Part shown: positions 17,088-24,551 of the stretch, in pieces | Layout of the letters: each line of letters begins with the position of its first letter | How positions within the stretch are numbered: the first letter of the stretch is position 1 | Origin: Desulfurivibrio alkaliphilus | Lineage (GTDB): Bacteria; Desulfobacterota; Desulfobulbia; Desulfobulbales; Desulfurivibrionaceae | Length of the DNA: 27,745 bases | Direction: 5' to 3' | NCBI GenBank assembly: GCA_011048585.1 | Contig: DSDS01000142.1 | Coordinates: 1-27,745 of the forward strand | Translations under genes and position numbers: made by a program | The notes under the pieces: model-generated | What the model saw: the letters and a program-made list of their open reading frames with translations, nothing else | What the model was told of the DNA's origin: nothing | Database searches by the model: none

Positions 17088-17397
17088 TCAGGGCAGCAGC
17101 CGCAGGCAGTCCAGCCCCATTCGCAGATTCCTGTTCTCCAGCCTGACCTCCTTTACCGCCCCTCTCCTCTTTTTTACGGATCGCTGCCAGATGTTCACCA
17201 AGAACGGTGACCGCGGTCAGGGGATTGTCATAGTTGAAGAGCAGCAGATCCGCCGTGCTGTCCCCAGCCTCCACTCCTCCGGCGGCCAGAGCCCGGCGCA
17301 GGCCGGTGATCATTTCAATCCGGCGCTCATCGGGCAGATGACTTAGCCCCTGGATCACCAGCCGGACCACCAGCAGGACGGGATACCCTTTGAGCAC
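17088..17397 (-). pseudogene. Frameshifted small ORF of unknown function behind ubiA
   Basis: This reads as one small gene with one surplus base. From a GTG at 17397, six bases after AAAGG and three bases past the ubiA stop, the frame encodes about 80 residues with native-looking codon use: LKGYPVLLVVRLVIQGL, HLPDERRIEMITGLRRAL, ADLLLFNYDNPLTAVTVLG. After the IRKKEERG segment (near 17155-17180) this frame runs on only as antisense of amrB. The +1 frame instead ends plausibly with KEVRLENRNLRMGLDCLRLLP and a TGA at 17088. Total length is 310 bases, or 103 codons plus one base. The junction holds a 6-base A-run and a 4-base G-run on the minus strand, so a sequencing error, a true frameshift mutation or programmed +1 shifting are all possible. 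I recognise no family. The position suggests a link to the menaquinone operon. Confidence 0.6.
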
Positions 17398-17399
17398 CG

Positions 17400-18266
17400 C
17401 TAGCCTTTCACGGCCAGGGCCAGCCAGGTGGCGGCAAACATCACCAGACTGATCAGGCCGTTCAAGGTGAAAAAAGAGAGCCGGATCCGGGCCAGGTCGC
17501 CGGGAGCGACCACCAGATGCTGATAAAAGAGGGCGACGGCAGAGATCAGCAGCCCCAGCCCGAAGGTGTAGTGCAGCGCCATGAGCCACCAGGTGCCGAC
17601 AAAGCAGAGAAAGGCCAGAAAGTGGAAAAGGATCGCCAGCCGGAAGGCCGTCCGGGCTCCGAAACAGGCCGGCAACGAATAGAGGCCGGCATCGCGGTCA
17701 AATTCGGCATCGAGACAGGCGTAAACCGTGTCGAAGCCCGCCACCCAGAGCAGTACCCCCAAGGAGAGCAGCCAGGGAAAGCCGTCCATACTCCCGGCCA
17801 CCGCCACCCAGCCACCCAGGGGGGAGAGGGCCAGGGCCATCCCCAGCACCAGATGACAGAGCCAGGTGAAACGTTTGGTTAGCGAATAGATGAAGGTCAG
17901 GGCCAAGGCCAGGGGAGAGATCATCAGCGCCAGGGGGTTGAGCATGGCGCAGGAGAAGAAAAAAATGGCGGCGGCCAGCAGCACCATGGCCCAGGCTTCG
18001 CCCAACCTGACCGCCCCGGCCGGAATGGCCCGGTCGGCGGTGCGGGGGTTGACGGCATCGAATTTGCGATCCACGATGCGATTGAACCCCATGGCGGCGG
18101 TGCGGGCCGAAACCATGGCCACGACCAGCCAGAAGAGTACGGCAAGAGCAGGGGTCCCCCGCTGGGCCAGAAAGGCCCCCATCAGGGCAAAGGGCAGCGC
18201 GAACACGCTGTGCTCGAACTTGATCATCTCCAGCAGAATTTTAAGCTTCAGCCAAATCCTACGCAA
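17400..18266 (-). CDS. ubiA: UbiA-family polyprenyltransferase (menaquinone route)
   Basis: This membrane enzyme attaches a polyprenyl chain to an aromatic acid. In this context the substrate is probably the naphthoate product of the futalosine route (MqnP role), by inference from neighbours. The sequence is hydrophobic with about eight or nine membrane helices. The two Asp-rich prenyl-diphosphate motifs are present: NRIVDRKFDAVNPRTADR (Asn62, Asp66, Asp70) and DTVYACLDAEFDRDAG (Asp186, Asp190). The start is uncertain. A TTG at 18266, nine bases after GAGG, gives 288 aa and includes the usual KLKILLEMIKFEHS N-terminal helix; an ATG at 18227 would cut into that helix. The longer open frame is a shadow of ubiX. 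It lies 19 bases after ubiX. Confidence 0.92.
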   Translation of the reverse strand: MRRIWLKLKILLEMIKFEHSVFALPFALMGAFLAQRGTPALAVLFWLVVAMVSARTAAMGFNRIVDRKFDAVNPRTADRAIPAGAVRLGEAWAMVLLAAAIFFFSCAMLNPLALMISPLALALTFIYSLTKRFTWLCHLVLGMALALSPLGGWVAVAGSMDGFPWLLSLGVLLWVAGFDTVYACLDAEFDRDAGLYSLPACFGARTAFRLAILFHFLAFLCFVGTWWLMALHYTFGLGLLISAVALFYQHLVVAPGDLARIRLSFFTLNGLISLVMFAATWLALAVKG

Positions 18267-18285
18267 TCTAACCAGCCTCGCTAAT

Positions 18286-18843
18286 TTATCCTTGCCAACG
18301 CGGCAGATCAGACACCGTAAATCCGAGTTGCTCCGCCACCCTCCCGGCAAAGGACCGGGCCAGCTCGCCCAGATCGGCGGGACGATAGTAGAAGCCCGGC
18401 ATCGCGGGACAGATGATGGCCCCGGCCTCGTGGGCCCGCAGCATGTTGGTGAGATGGGTCCGGTTGAGCGGGGTTTCCCGCACCGCCAACACCAGGGGCC
18501 GCCGCTCCTTGAGGGTCACGTCGGCGGCGCGCTGGATCAGATTGCCGCTCAACCCTCCGGCCACCGCCGCCAGGGTGCCCATACTGCAGGGCAGAATCGC
18601 CATGCCGGCGAAAACCGCCGAGCCACTGGAGATCGGGGCGGCAAAATCATCGATCCGATAATGACAGGTCACCAGGGGAGCCAACTCTTCCCGCTCCATC
18701 CCCAGCTCCAGTTTAAGCACCTGTTCACCGGCCGCCGAGATCACCAGGTGGACCTCGACCTCCTGCCGGGACATGATCCGGAGAAACTCCAAGGCGTAAA
18801 GCGAGCCGCTGGCACCGGTGATCCCAAGAATTATCTTCTTCAT
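18286..18843 (-). CDS. ubiX: Flavin prenyltransferase UbiX
   Basis: UbiX joins a dimethylallyl group to reduced FMN, making the prenylated flavin cofactor that UbiD-type decarboxylases need. The 185-aa product has family length. It starts MKKIILGITGASGSLYALEF, the FMN-binding signature, followed by LPCSMGTLAAVAGGLSGNLIQRAADV, the region of the conserved SMGT(LVA)A and R/N residues, and PLVLAVRETPLN. Its place in this operon fits the late decarboxylation in futalosine-type menaquinone synthesis; no ubiD homologue is in the window. The ATG overlaps the menG stop by four bases. Confidence 0.95.
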   Translation of the reverse strand: MKKIILGITGASGSLYALEFLRIMSRQEVEVHLVISAAGEQVLKLELGMEREELAPLVTCHYRIDDFAAPISSGSAVFAGMAILPCSMGTLAAVAGGLSGNLIQRAADVTLKERRPLVLAVRETPLNRTHLTNMLRAHEAGAIICPAMPGFYYRPADLGELARSFAGRVAEQLGFTVSDLPRWQG

Positions 18844-19562
18844 CCCGTCCCCTCCCCTTTGACCCCGACATAAACCGTGACGATCTCGAAGGTCAAGGAG
18901 CGATAGGATACGGTGGCGAACCCAGCCGCGCCCATCATGGCGGCCAGTTGATCCGGTTCGTAAAAGGCGGCGATGGAGGAAGCCAGGTATTCGTAGGCGT
19001 CCTGGTCGCCGGAGACCAGGCCGGCTACCCTGGGCAGCACCCGGGTGAGATAAAAGTTGTACAACGGCTTAATCACCGGATTTTTGGGCCGGGAAAACTC
19101 CAGGATCAGCAGTTTCCCCCCCGGTTTCAGCACCCGGTGCATCTCGGTAAGACCCTGCTGGGTGCGGGCCAGATTGCGAACCCCAAAGGCCACGGTCACC
19201 CCCCAGACGCTGTCGTTTTGCACCGGAATCTGTTCACCGTCCCCGGCCACTGGGAGAATCCGCTGTCGCCGCCGGTCCCGCCCCATGGCGGCCAGGCCGG
19301 TCCGTAGCATATCTTCACAGAAATCGACCGCCAGCACCGTCCTTTCCGGGGCCTGGCGGGCCAGCTCCAGGGCAAGCGGCAGGGTGCCGGCGCAGAGATC
19401 CAGCACCGGCCCGCGGGGAAAGGCGCGCAGCTCGCGGGCCACCACCCAGCGCCAGTAGCGGTCAACCTGAAAACTCAGTACCGAGTTGAGCAGATCGTAA
19501 CGGGAGCTGATGGAGGAGAACTTGCTCTTTACAAATTTTTTCTTGTCGTCTGGATTATCCAT
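18840..19562 (-). CDS. menG: Demethylmenaquinone methyltransferase
   Basis: MenG/UbiE adds the C-2 methyl group to demethylmenaquinone with S-adenosylmethionine, the last step of menaquinone synthesis. The 240-aa product shows FSSISSRYDLLNSVLSF at the N-terminus, the SAM-binding VLDLCAGTLPLALELA, the UbiE signature around VAFGVRNLARTQQGLTEMHRVLKPGGKLLILEFS and the C-terminal SLTFEIVTVYVG. The sequence has CAGT rather than the common CGTG in motif I. The ATG at 19562 overlaps the end of mqnA by eight bases, and the stop overlaps ubiX by four. With no ubiquinone genes near, menaquinone is the likely substrate. Confidence 0.95.
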   Translation of the reverse strand: MDNPDDKKKFVKSKFSSISSRYDLLNSVLSFQVDRYWRWVVARELRAFPRGPVLDLCAGTLPLALELARQAPERTVLAVDFCEDMLRTGLAAMGRDRRRQRILPVAGDGEQIPVQNDSVWGVTVAFGVRNLARTQQGLTEMHRVLKPGGKLLILEFSRPKNPVIKPLYNFYLTRVLPRVAGLVSGDQDAYEYLASSIAAFYEPDQLAAMMGAAGFATVSYRSLTFEIVTVYVGVKGEGTG

Positions 19563-20442
19563 GGTCCTCGATCTTCAAGGGCAAGGCGGCGGCTGGAACC
19601 TCGCCCCGCCCAATCAGCAACTGAAAAAACCGGACCAGACCGGCCTGCTGTTCCCGGTTCAGGTCATAATTCATGCCGGCCAGATAGCGGCGGCACGCCT
19701 CCTCGGAGAGCGGTATCCGGGGAGCCACCTCCCGGCAGATTGCCGGCAGATCGTTAAGCCCCTCGGTTTGGCAGCGGAGCAGCTCCCGGTGGATGGCGGC
19801 CACCGTCTCCGGCCGCTCCCGCCGAAACTCCTCCCGCACCGCCCAGATCGCGAAGACAAAGGGGAGCCCGGTCCACTGGTGCCAGATCTCGGCCAGATCG
19901 AAACGGTAGGCGAACTCATCGCTTTCGGCCAGCCGCAGGGCCTCGTCGCCTATGGAGAGGATGGCGGCCAACTCCGCGACCCGGCCCGCCGCCTTCTCGG
20001 CCTGATAATCGCCAACCCGGTAGCGCGGAGCAACCCGCCAGCGATTCTCCAGCAGAATTCGAGCCAAGCCCACCGAGGTTTGGGAGCGGGAGCTGAGCAG
20101 CAGCAGCCGCCCATCCAGCTCCTCCAAAGGAAAATGGGAAAAGATAAAAACGCTGCCCACCGCCCCGGTGGCGGCAATGGCCAGGCCGCTGAGAATCCTA
20201 TACTGCTCCGGGTGGCTGGCGTATTCGTGGGACGAGACCAGGCCCAGATCCAGCTCGCCGGCATAAAGCAACCGGTTGAGGGTGGCGGGGGGGGCCTCGG
20301 TCACCCGCCACCGGGGTACCGCCACCGTCCGTTTCCAGGTCTCGTACAGGGGGGCGGTATTGAGAAAACTGACCATGCCCAGACGAACGATCCCGCCGGT
20401 CTCCCCGCCCTCGGGGCTATTGCTCGCCGCTACTCGATCCAT
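19555..20442 (-). CDS. mqnA: Chorismate dehydratase MqnA
   Basis: MqnA dehydrates chorismate to 3-[(1-carboxyvinyl)oxy]benzoate, the first step of the futalosine route. The 295-aa product resembles a periplasmic-binding-protein fold without a signal peptide. Conserved stretches are LGMVSFLNTAPLYETW, the AGELDLGLVSSHEYA segment, SVFIFSH and SRSQTSVGLARILLE, and later IGDEALR. The chosen ATG at 20442 adds about 18 residues before the usual N-terminal strand, and it overlaps the upstream amidohydrolase gene by 13 bases. No alternative start with a good ribosome-binding site is visible. Related MqnD shares this fold, but the gene context and the SYLNT-like N-terminus favour MqnA. Confidence 0.92.
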   Translation of the reverse strand: MDRVAASNSPEGGETGGIVRLGMVSFLNTAPLYETWKRTVAVPRWRVTEAPPATLNRLLYAGELDLGLVSSHEYASHPEQYRILSGLAIAATGAVGSVFIFSHFPLEELDGRLLLLSSRSQTSVGLARILLENRWRVAPRYRVGDYQAEKAAGRVAELAAILSIGDEALRLAESDEFAYRFDLAEIWHQWTGLPFVFAIWAVREEFRRERPETVAAIHRELLRCQTEGLNDLPAICREVAPRIPLSEEACRRYLAGMNYDLNREQQAGLVRFFQLLIGRGEVPAAALPLKIEDHG

Positions 20443-21650
20443 TCCAGCCGCACATCACCCCCCGCCGTGGTCAGATATTCCAGGGCCGCCTCGGGGTCAC
20501 AACCCGCCGCCGGGCAGGGAACCGCCAGCAGGGATGATTCAACGCCCGGCGCGATCACTCCGGTCTCCTTTTCCCGCCCCGCCAACCGGGCCCCGGCCCG
20601 GGAAGCCATGGCCAGAACCGTGGCCGGCGCCACCGCCGGATGATCTTCCCGCAGGGTCTGCATCTCCCGCCAGAGGGAGAAATGGGGATTACCGGCCGGG
20701 CTGTCGGTTCCCAGGGCCGGCAGAATGTCATGTTCCAGCAGCAGTTCCAGTGGCGCCTTGCCCACCCCTAGGTAGCGGTTGGCGCCGGGGCAGAGGCAGA
20801 CCCCGGCCTTGCGGTCGGCCAGCAGCGCCACATCCTCCCGACTGACCCTGACCGCATGGACGCAGAGGGTGCGCTCGTCCAGCAGGCCGAGCCTGTCAAG
20901 CCAGGCCACGGCACTGCACCCCGGGGGGGAAAACGCGGCCAGGTCCACTCCGCGCTCCCGCAAAAAATCGGCCATGGGGCCGCCACCACTCAGCAGGAAC
21001 TCCTCCTCGGCGGCCGATTCGGCCACATGGATCGGCAACAGGCAGCCGTCGGCCAGGGTTCTCTCCTTCAAGGCTCGCAGCAGCCGGGCCCCGGCGGAAT
21101 AGGGAGCGTGACCAGTGCAGCAAAGCTCGGCGGGACAAGCGGCCAAACGGGCCAGGGCGGCCTCCTCCCGCTCCCCGCTCAACCCCAGCAGTTCCAGGTG
21201 AAACAGGAGCCGAGCCCGGAAGTGCCGCCCCACCGCCGCTCCCGCCGGATCGTTGCCGATATCGATCACCGTCCGGCAGCCGCCGGCGAAAAGCTGGGCG
21301 AAGGCCAGCATCGCGTCTTCAGGCGCGATGGCCCCGCACTCTTGCCGCTCCGCCAGAAGCCGCCTGATCCAAGCGGTTATCTCCCCGGGCTCCGGCTGAT
21401 AATCCCTGGCCAGAAAATCCAGGTGGGCCAACTCCAGGTGACAGTGGGCGTTGACCAGGGCCGGCAGCAGCGCGTGACCGTCGTAGTCCACCACCTTGGT
21501 GGATTCATCGGCCTCACCCCGCAGCTCCGCCCAGGGCCCCACCGCCAGCACCCGTTCGTCGGCGGTCAGCACCGCTCCGTCAACCAGGGGGGGTGAGATC
21601 ACCGGCAGAACCAGCGGCGCCCGGTAAAGATATCGTGTTTCCGTTGCCAT
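20430..21650 (-). CDS. Amidohydrolase, probable aminodeoxyfutalosine deaminase
   Basis: This is a metal-dependent amidohydrolase of the cytosine-deaminase/SsnA type. Given its position between mqnC and mqnA, it most likely deaminates 6-amino-6-deoxyfutalosine to futalosine (inference). The 406-aa product has an N-terminal beta domain, the metal-binding HxH (His69 and His71 in VNAHCHLELAHLD), a later His in LPIHVAES, a His in LCVHAVRVS, and the catalytic Asp in ALGTDSPAGN. All metal ligands expected of the superfamily appear present. The ATG at 21650 follows GGAG at good spacing. A second ATG six codons upstream has no ribosome-binding site. An S-adenosylhomocysteine or chlorohydrolase-type activity cannot be excluded from sequence. 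Confidence 0.88.
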   Translation of the reverse strand: MATETRYLYRAPLVLPVISPPLVDGAVLTADERVLAVGPWAELRGEADESTKVVDYDGHALLPALVNAHCHLELAHLDFLARDYQPEPGEITAWIRRLLAERQECGAIAPEDAMLAFAQLFAGGCRTVIDIGNDPAGAAVGRHFRARLLFHLELLGLSGEREEAALARLAACPAELCCTGHAPYSAGARLLRALKERTLADGCLLPIHVAESAAEEEFLLSGGGPMADFLRERGVDLAAFSPPGCSAVAWLDRLGLLDERTLCVHAVRVSREDVALLADRKAGVCLCPGANRYLGVGKAPLELLLEHDILPALGTDSPAGNPHFSLWREMQTLREDHPAVAPATVLAMASRAGARLAGREKETGVIAPGVESSLLAVPCPAAGCDPEAALEYLTTAGGDVRLEWIE

Positions 21651-21680
21651 ATCTTCCGCTCCGGCCATGACGACCAGGAC

Positions 21681-22739
21681 TCAATCGATCAGGGTGTAAT
21701 CCATCCGCCGCCGCCGCACCGTGAAACCCGCGCCCTCCACCAGGCGGCGAATCTCCGCCTCCGACAGGCGAAAGCTGACTCCGGCGGCGGCCACCACATT
21801 CTCCTCGATCATGGTGCTGCCGAAATCATTGGCGCCAAAAAAGAGGGAAAGCTGGGCGATCTTGGGCCCTTGAGTAACCCATGAGGCCTGGATATTAGCT
21901 ACATTATCGAGAAAAATCCGGCTGATGGCCACCATTTTGAGATACTCGAAGGCGGTGGCCTTGGGCCGGCCGGCCAGCGCGGTGTTGTCGGGCTGGAAGG
22001 GCCAGGGGATAAAGGCGGTGAAGCCACCGGTCTGATCCTGGACCCGACGTACCCGCTCCAGATGCTCCAGGCGCTCGGCCATGGTTTCGATATGGCCAAA
22101 CATCATGGTGGCGGTGGTCCGCATCCCCAACCGGTGCGCCTCGGCCATGATCGCCAGCCACTGATCGGCCCCACATTTTCGGGGGGCGATCTCCCGCCGC
22201 ACCCGGTCGCAGAGAATCTCCGCCCCACCTCCCGGCATGGAATCGAGCCCGGCGGCTTGCAACCGGCTTAGAACCTCCCGGGTAGTCATACCGGCAAGCT
22301 GGGCAAAATGGTGAATCTCCGGGGGGGAAAAGCCGTGGACATGGACTCCGTATCCCTTGATAAAACGGAGCATCTCCTCATAAAAGGAGAGGGGCAATTC
22401 CGGATGCAGGCCACCCTGGAGCAGCACCTGGTTGCCGCCCAAAGCCAGGGTCTCCTCGATCTTCCGCCCCAACTCCTCCCGGCTTAGTACCGAACCGGCG
22501 GCATCATCCGGGGCCTTGAAAAAGGCGCAAAACTTACAGGCCGAAATACAGATGTCGGTGTAATTGATATTACGGTCGATCACGTAGGTGACCAGCGGCT
22601 CGGGATGGAGGCGCTTGCGCACCGCGTCGGCCAGCAGGCCCAGTTCCAGCAGTTGGCCCTCTTCGGCCAGGATCAGGGCTTCGCCCACGGTCAGGCGCTC
22701 TCCGGCCAGCACCTTGGCGCCGATCTGAGCCCCCCTCAT
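21681..22739 (-). CDS. mqnC: Cyclic dehypoxanthinyl futalosine synthase
   Basis: MqnC is a radical SAM enzyme that cyclises dehypoxanthine futalosine, forming the spiro-bicyclic precursor of the naphthoquinone ring. The 352-aa product has the iron-sulfur motif CISACKFC (Cys64, Cys68, Cys71) within VIDRNINYTDICISACKFCA. GGNQVLLQGGLHPELP, GLDSMPGGGAEILCDRVRR and MMFGHIETMAERLEHL follow, the pattern shared by MqnC and MqnE. The assignment to MqnC rests on the NINYTDIC motif and on the distinct MqnE copy next door. The ATG overlaps the mqnE stop by four bases. The next gene starts 30 bases on. Confidence 0.93.
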   Translation of the reverse strand: MRGAQIGAKVLAGERLTVGEALILAEEGQLLELGLLADAVRKRLHPEPLVTYVIDRNINYTDICISACKFCAFFKAPDDAAGSVLSREELGRKIEETLALGGNQVLLQGGLHPELPLSFYEEMLRFIKGYGVHVHGFSPPEIHHFAQLAGMTTREVLSRLQAAGLDSMPGGGAEILCDRVRREIAPRKCGADQWLAIMAEAHRLGMRTTATMMFGHIETMAERLEHLERVRRVQDQTGGFTAFIPWPFQPDNTALAGRPKATAFEYLKMVAISRIFLDNVANIQASWVTQGPKIAQLSLFFGANDFGSTMIEENVVAAAGVSFRLSEAEIRRLVEGAGFTVRRRRMDYTLID

Positions 22740-23833
22740 CTTTCCACCAGTTGCTGATAAAGGGTATCCCGCTGCACCGGGACCCGGCCCGCCTCGCGGA
22801 TCAGACGGATCAGTTCGGTGTCGGCCATGGCCTGCTCGGCCTCGCCGCCGGCCATGCTGGTGATAAGTTCCTCCTTAACCGTCCCGTCCAGGTCATCGGC
22901 CCCGAAGGCCAGGGCCACCTGGGCCAGCTTGGGACCGATCATCACCCAGTAAGCCTTGATATGGTCGAAATTATCCAGCAGCAGCCGGGCCACGGCGATA
23001 TTCTTCAGATCCTCCACCCCCGAGGTTCGGGAAAGCTGGGAGAGTTTGGTATTGCGGGGATGGAAGGCCAGGGGAATGAAGGTGAGAAAACCGCCGGTTT
23101 CATCCTGGGCCTGCCGCAACCTCAGTAGATGCTCCACCCGCTCCTCGATGGTTTCAATATGGCCGTAAAGCATGGTGGCGTTGCTGCGCAGACCCAGACT
23201 ATGGGCAACACGGGCCACCTCCAGCCAGCCCTCGCCGGAGAGCTTCTTCTCGCAGGTCAGCGCCCTGATCCGGGGGCTGAAGACTTCGGCCCCACCACCG
23301 GGAAGCGAATCGAGCCCGGCGGCCATCAGCTCCCGCAGGGTCGCTTCCACGCTCTGGCCGGAGAGTTCGGCCAGATGGGCAATCTCCACGCAGGTAAAGG
23401 CCTGAACATGGATCTCGGGCCGCTCCTCCTTGATCGCCCTAAGCATATCCAGGTAGTAGGAGTAAGGCAGATCGGGGTGAATCCCCCCCACCACATGGAC
23501 CTCGCTGATCGGCTCGGCCAGGCGCTCCCGGATCTTCTGCCGGATCTGGCCGATATCCATCTCATAGGCCTGCTTGGCCCCTTTCTCCTTGCCGAAGGCG
23601 CAGAATTTGCAAAGATTGGTGCAGATATTGGAGTAGTTGAGGTGCTGGTTATAGATAAAATAGGCCCGATCGCCGTTCTTGCGCTCCCGGACCAGATTGG
23701 CCAGGTGTCCCACCAGGAGCAGGTCGGGGTGGCGATAGAGCCGCACCCCCTCGGCATGATTCAAACGCTGGCCGGCCCCAACCTTGGCCGCAATATCGGC
23801 CAGCCCGGCCTTCTGCAGTAAAGCATCGATCAT
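22736..23833 (-). CDS. mqnE: Aminodeoxyfutalosine synthase MqnE
   Basis: MqnE is the radical SAM enzyme that joins the MqnA product to S-adenosylmethionine, giving aminodeoxyfutalosine. The 365-aa product has CTNLCKFC (Cys71, Cys75, Cys78) within NQHLNYSNICTNLCKFCAF, then EVHVVGGIHPDLPYSYYLD, FTCVEIAHLAELSG, GLDSLPGGGAEVFSPRIR and MLYGHIETIEERVEHLL. The ATG at 23833 gives MIDALLQKAGL, as expected; the frame extends upstream through the leader, where the sequence is unlike a protein. It is the first gene of the menaquinone operon. A terminator-like hairpin with seven T residues ends about 35 nt before this ATG, so attenuation is possible. Confidence 0.94.
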   Translation of the reverse strand: MIDALLQKAGLADIAAKVGAGQRLNHAEGVRLYRHPDLLLVGHLANLVRERKNGDRAYFIYNQHLNYSNICTNLCKFCAFGKEKGAKQAYEMDIGQIRQKIRERLAEPISEVHVVGGIHPDLPYSYYLDMLRAIKEERPEIHVQAFTCVEIAHLAELSGQSVEATLRELMAAGLDSLPGGGAEVFSPRIRALTCEKKLSGEGWLEVARVAHSLGLRSNATMLYGHIETIEERVEHLLRLRQAQDETGGFLTFIPLAFHPRNTKLSQLSRTSGVEDLKNIAVARLLLDNFDHIKAYWVMIGPKLAQVALAFGADDLDGTVKEELITSMAGGEAEQAMADTELIRLIREAGRVPVQRDTLYQQLVER

Positions 23834-23868
23834 CTCTTGGTTTCCAATTAGCTGACGGTTAAAATAAC

Positions 23869-23891
23869 AAAAAAAGCCGGGCGAAGCCGCT
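23869..23891 (-). terminator. Terminator-like hairpin just upstream of mqnE
   Basis: On the minus strand a short bulged stem (AGC plus GGC paired with GCC plus GCT, loop TTC) is followed by seven T residues (plus-strand A-run 23869-23875). It may end the transcript of the 71-aa gene, or act as an attenuator in front of mqnE. The stem is weak and the T-run is strong. Confidence 0.5.
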
Positions 23892-23920
23892 GTCCGCCTG
23901 GCAAACCCCTGCAACAACGC

Positions 23921-23938
23921 AAAACCCCGCCGAGCGGG
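23921..23938 (-). terminator. Second terminator-like hairpin between the 71-aa gene and mqnE
   Basis: Minus-strand CCCGC-TCG-GCGGG is followed by G and four T residues. It lies about 75 bases after the stop of the 71-aa gene. The GC-rich stem is short and the T-run brief, so it is a weaker candidate alone; together with the hairpin at 23869-23891 it makes a tandem pair. Confidence 0.4.
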
Positions 23939-24011
23939 CGCCCTAGAAGTAGCCGGAAACGGGGAAAATTGCAAGATATTAGCAGCCCGGTCAAGCTCCG
24001 AGCCGGTGGCC

Positions 24012-24227
24012 CTATTCCTGCACCGGAATCCCTCTTTGCCGCAGGTTGCTCAGTACCTCGCCAATCTGTTGGCGATTGCAGTCACTGATCTCGTAAACAT
24101 TTTTCATCCCATCGAGAAAGTGCAGGATCAGGTGGCCGTGCTGGTCAAGCTCGGCGGACCGGATATGGTCGCTGTCCAGCCAGGGTTCCAATTCGGCCAT
24201 GAAATCTTGCAGGCTGCAGGTACGCAT
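24012..24227 (-). CDS. Small hypothetical protein, 71 aa
   Basis: I do not recognise this protein. The ATG at 24227 follows a strong GGGAGGAG ribosome-binding site three bases away, so the 17 extra codons of the longer frame are dropped. The product begins MRTCSLQDFMAELEPWLDSD and has a short beta-like middle (GHLILHFLDGMKNVYEISDC) and a basic helix (NRQQIGEVLSNLRQRGI). It is soluble, with two Cys and no signal peptide. It could be a small alpha/beta regulatory or adaptor protein, but nothing specific supports that. Two terminator-like hairpins follow. It is divergent from kamA. Confidence 0.7.
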   Translation of the reverse strand: MRTCSLQDFMAELEPWLDSDHIRSAELDQHGHLILHFLDGMKNVYEISDCNRQQIGEVLSNLRQRGIPVQE

Positions 24228-24330
24228 GGTCTCCTCCCAGTTGTTAATGTCGGTGGTTAAGGTGAAGCAGGCTGCCAAAGTCTACTACAACCACTCCGCC
24301 GCAACAAGGAAACAATGGGTCGGGCCCGAT

Positions 24331-24359
24331 TTGCATCTTCGCGCGAAATCGATTATGGT
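24331..24359 (+). promoter_or_regulatory. Weak candidate promoter of kamA
   Basis: TTGCAT (24331-24336) and TATGGT (24354-24359) are separated by 17 bases on the plus strand, about 185 nt before the kamA ATG. Both hexamers match consensus only partly. No better candidate was seen in the 324-base kamA upstream gap (24228-24551), which otherwise holds only the hairpin noted next to the ribosome-binding site. Confidence 0.25.
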
Positions 24360-24518
24360 CTTCGGCAAATCAAAGACAAATTATCCACCGCACCATAGCC
24401 CAATCGGTGTTCCCTTTAGTTTCTGTTCCGCGCAGTTCGCCCCTGCCGCCGCTCTTGCCGTCGCACGCGTCCGCTTAAAACTGTGAGACAACCATGATCT
24501 GCGCTGATTTGCCGATGG

Positions 24519-24545
24519 GCGCTCAACGGAGCGCAACCAGGAGGT
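24519..24545 (+). promoter_or_regulatory. Hairpin and strong ribosome-binding site before kamA
   Basis: A perfect GCGCTC-AACG-GAGCGC hairpin (24519-24534) ends four bases before AGGAGGT (24539-24545), which lies six bases before the kamA ATG. The Shine-Dalgarno match is near perfect, so translation is probably strong. The hairpin could affect access to it; that is inference. Confidence 0.5.
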
Positions 24546-24551
24546 AACAAT

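Noticed and set aside
17155..17180. A AAA AAG slippery heptamer as a dnaX-like -1 frameshift signal
   Set aside because: In the frame read from the GTG start the bases are grouped AAA AAA G, not A AAA AAG, and the shift needed is +1 rather than -1.
16585..17394. Continuous long minus-strand frame from ubiA through the small ORF into amrB
   Set aside because: Only the first 80 or so codons after the GTG at 17397 look coding; the rest mirrors amrB codons in antisense. Treated instead as a frameshifted small gene.
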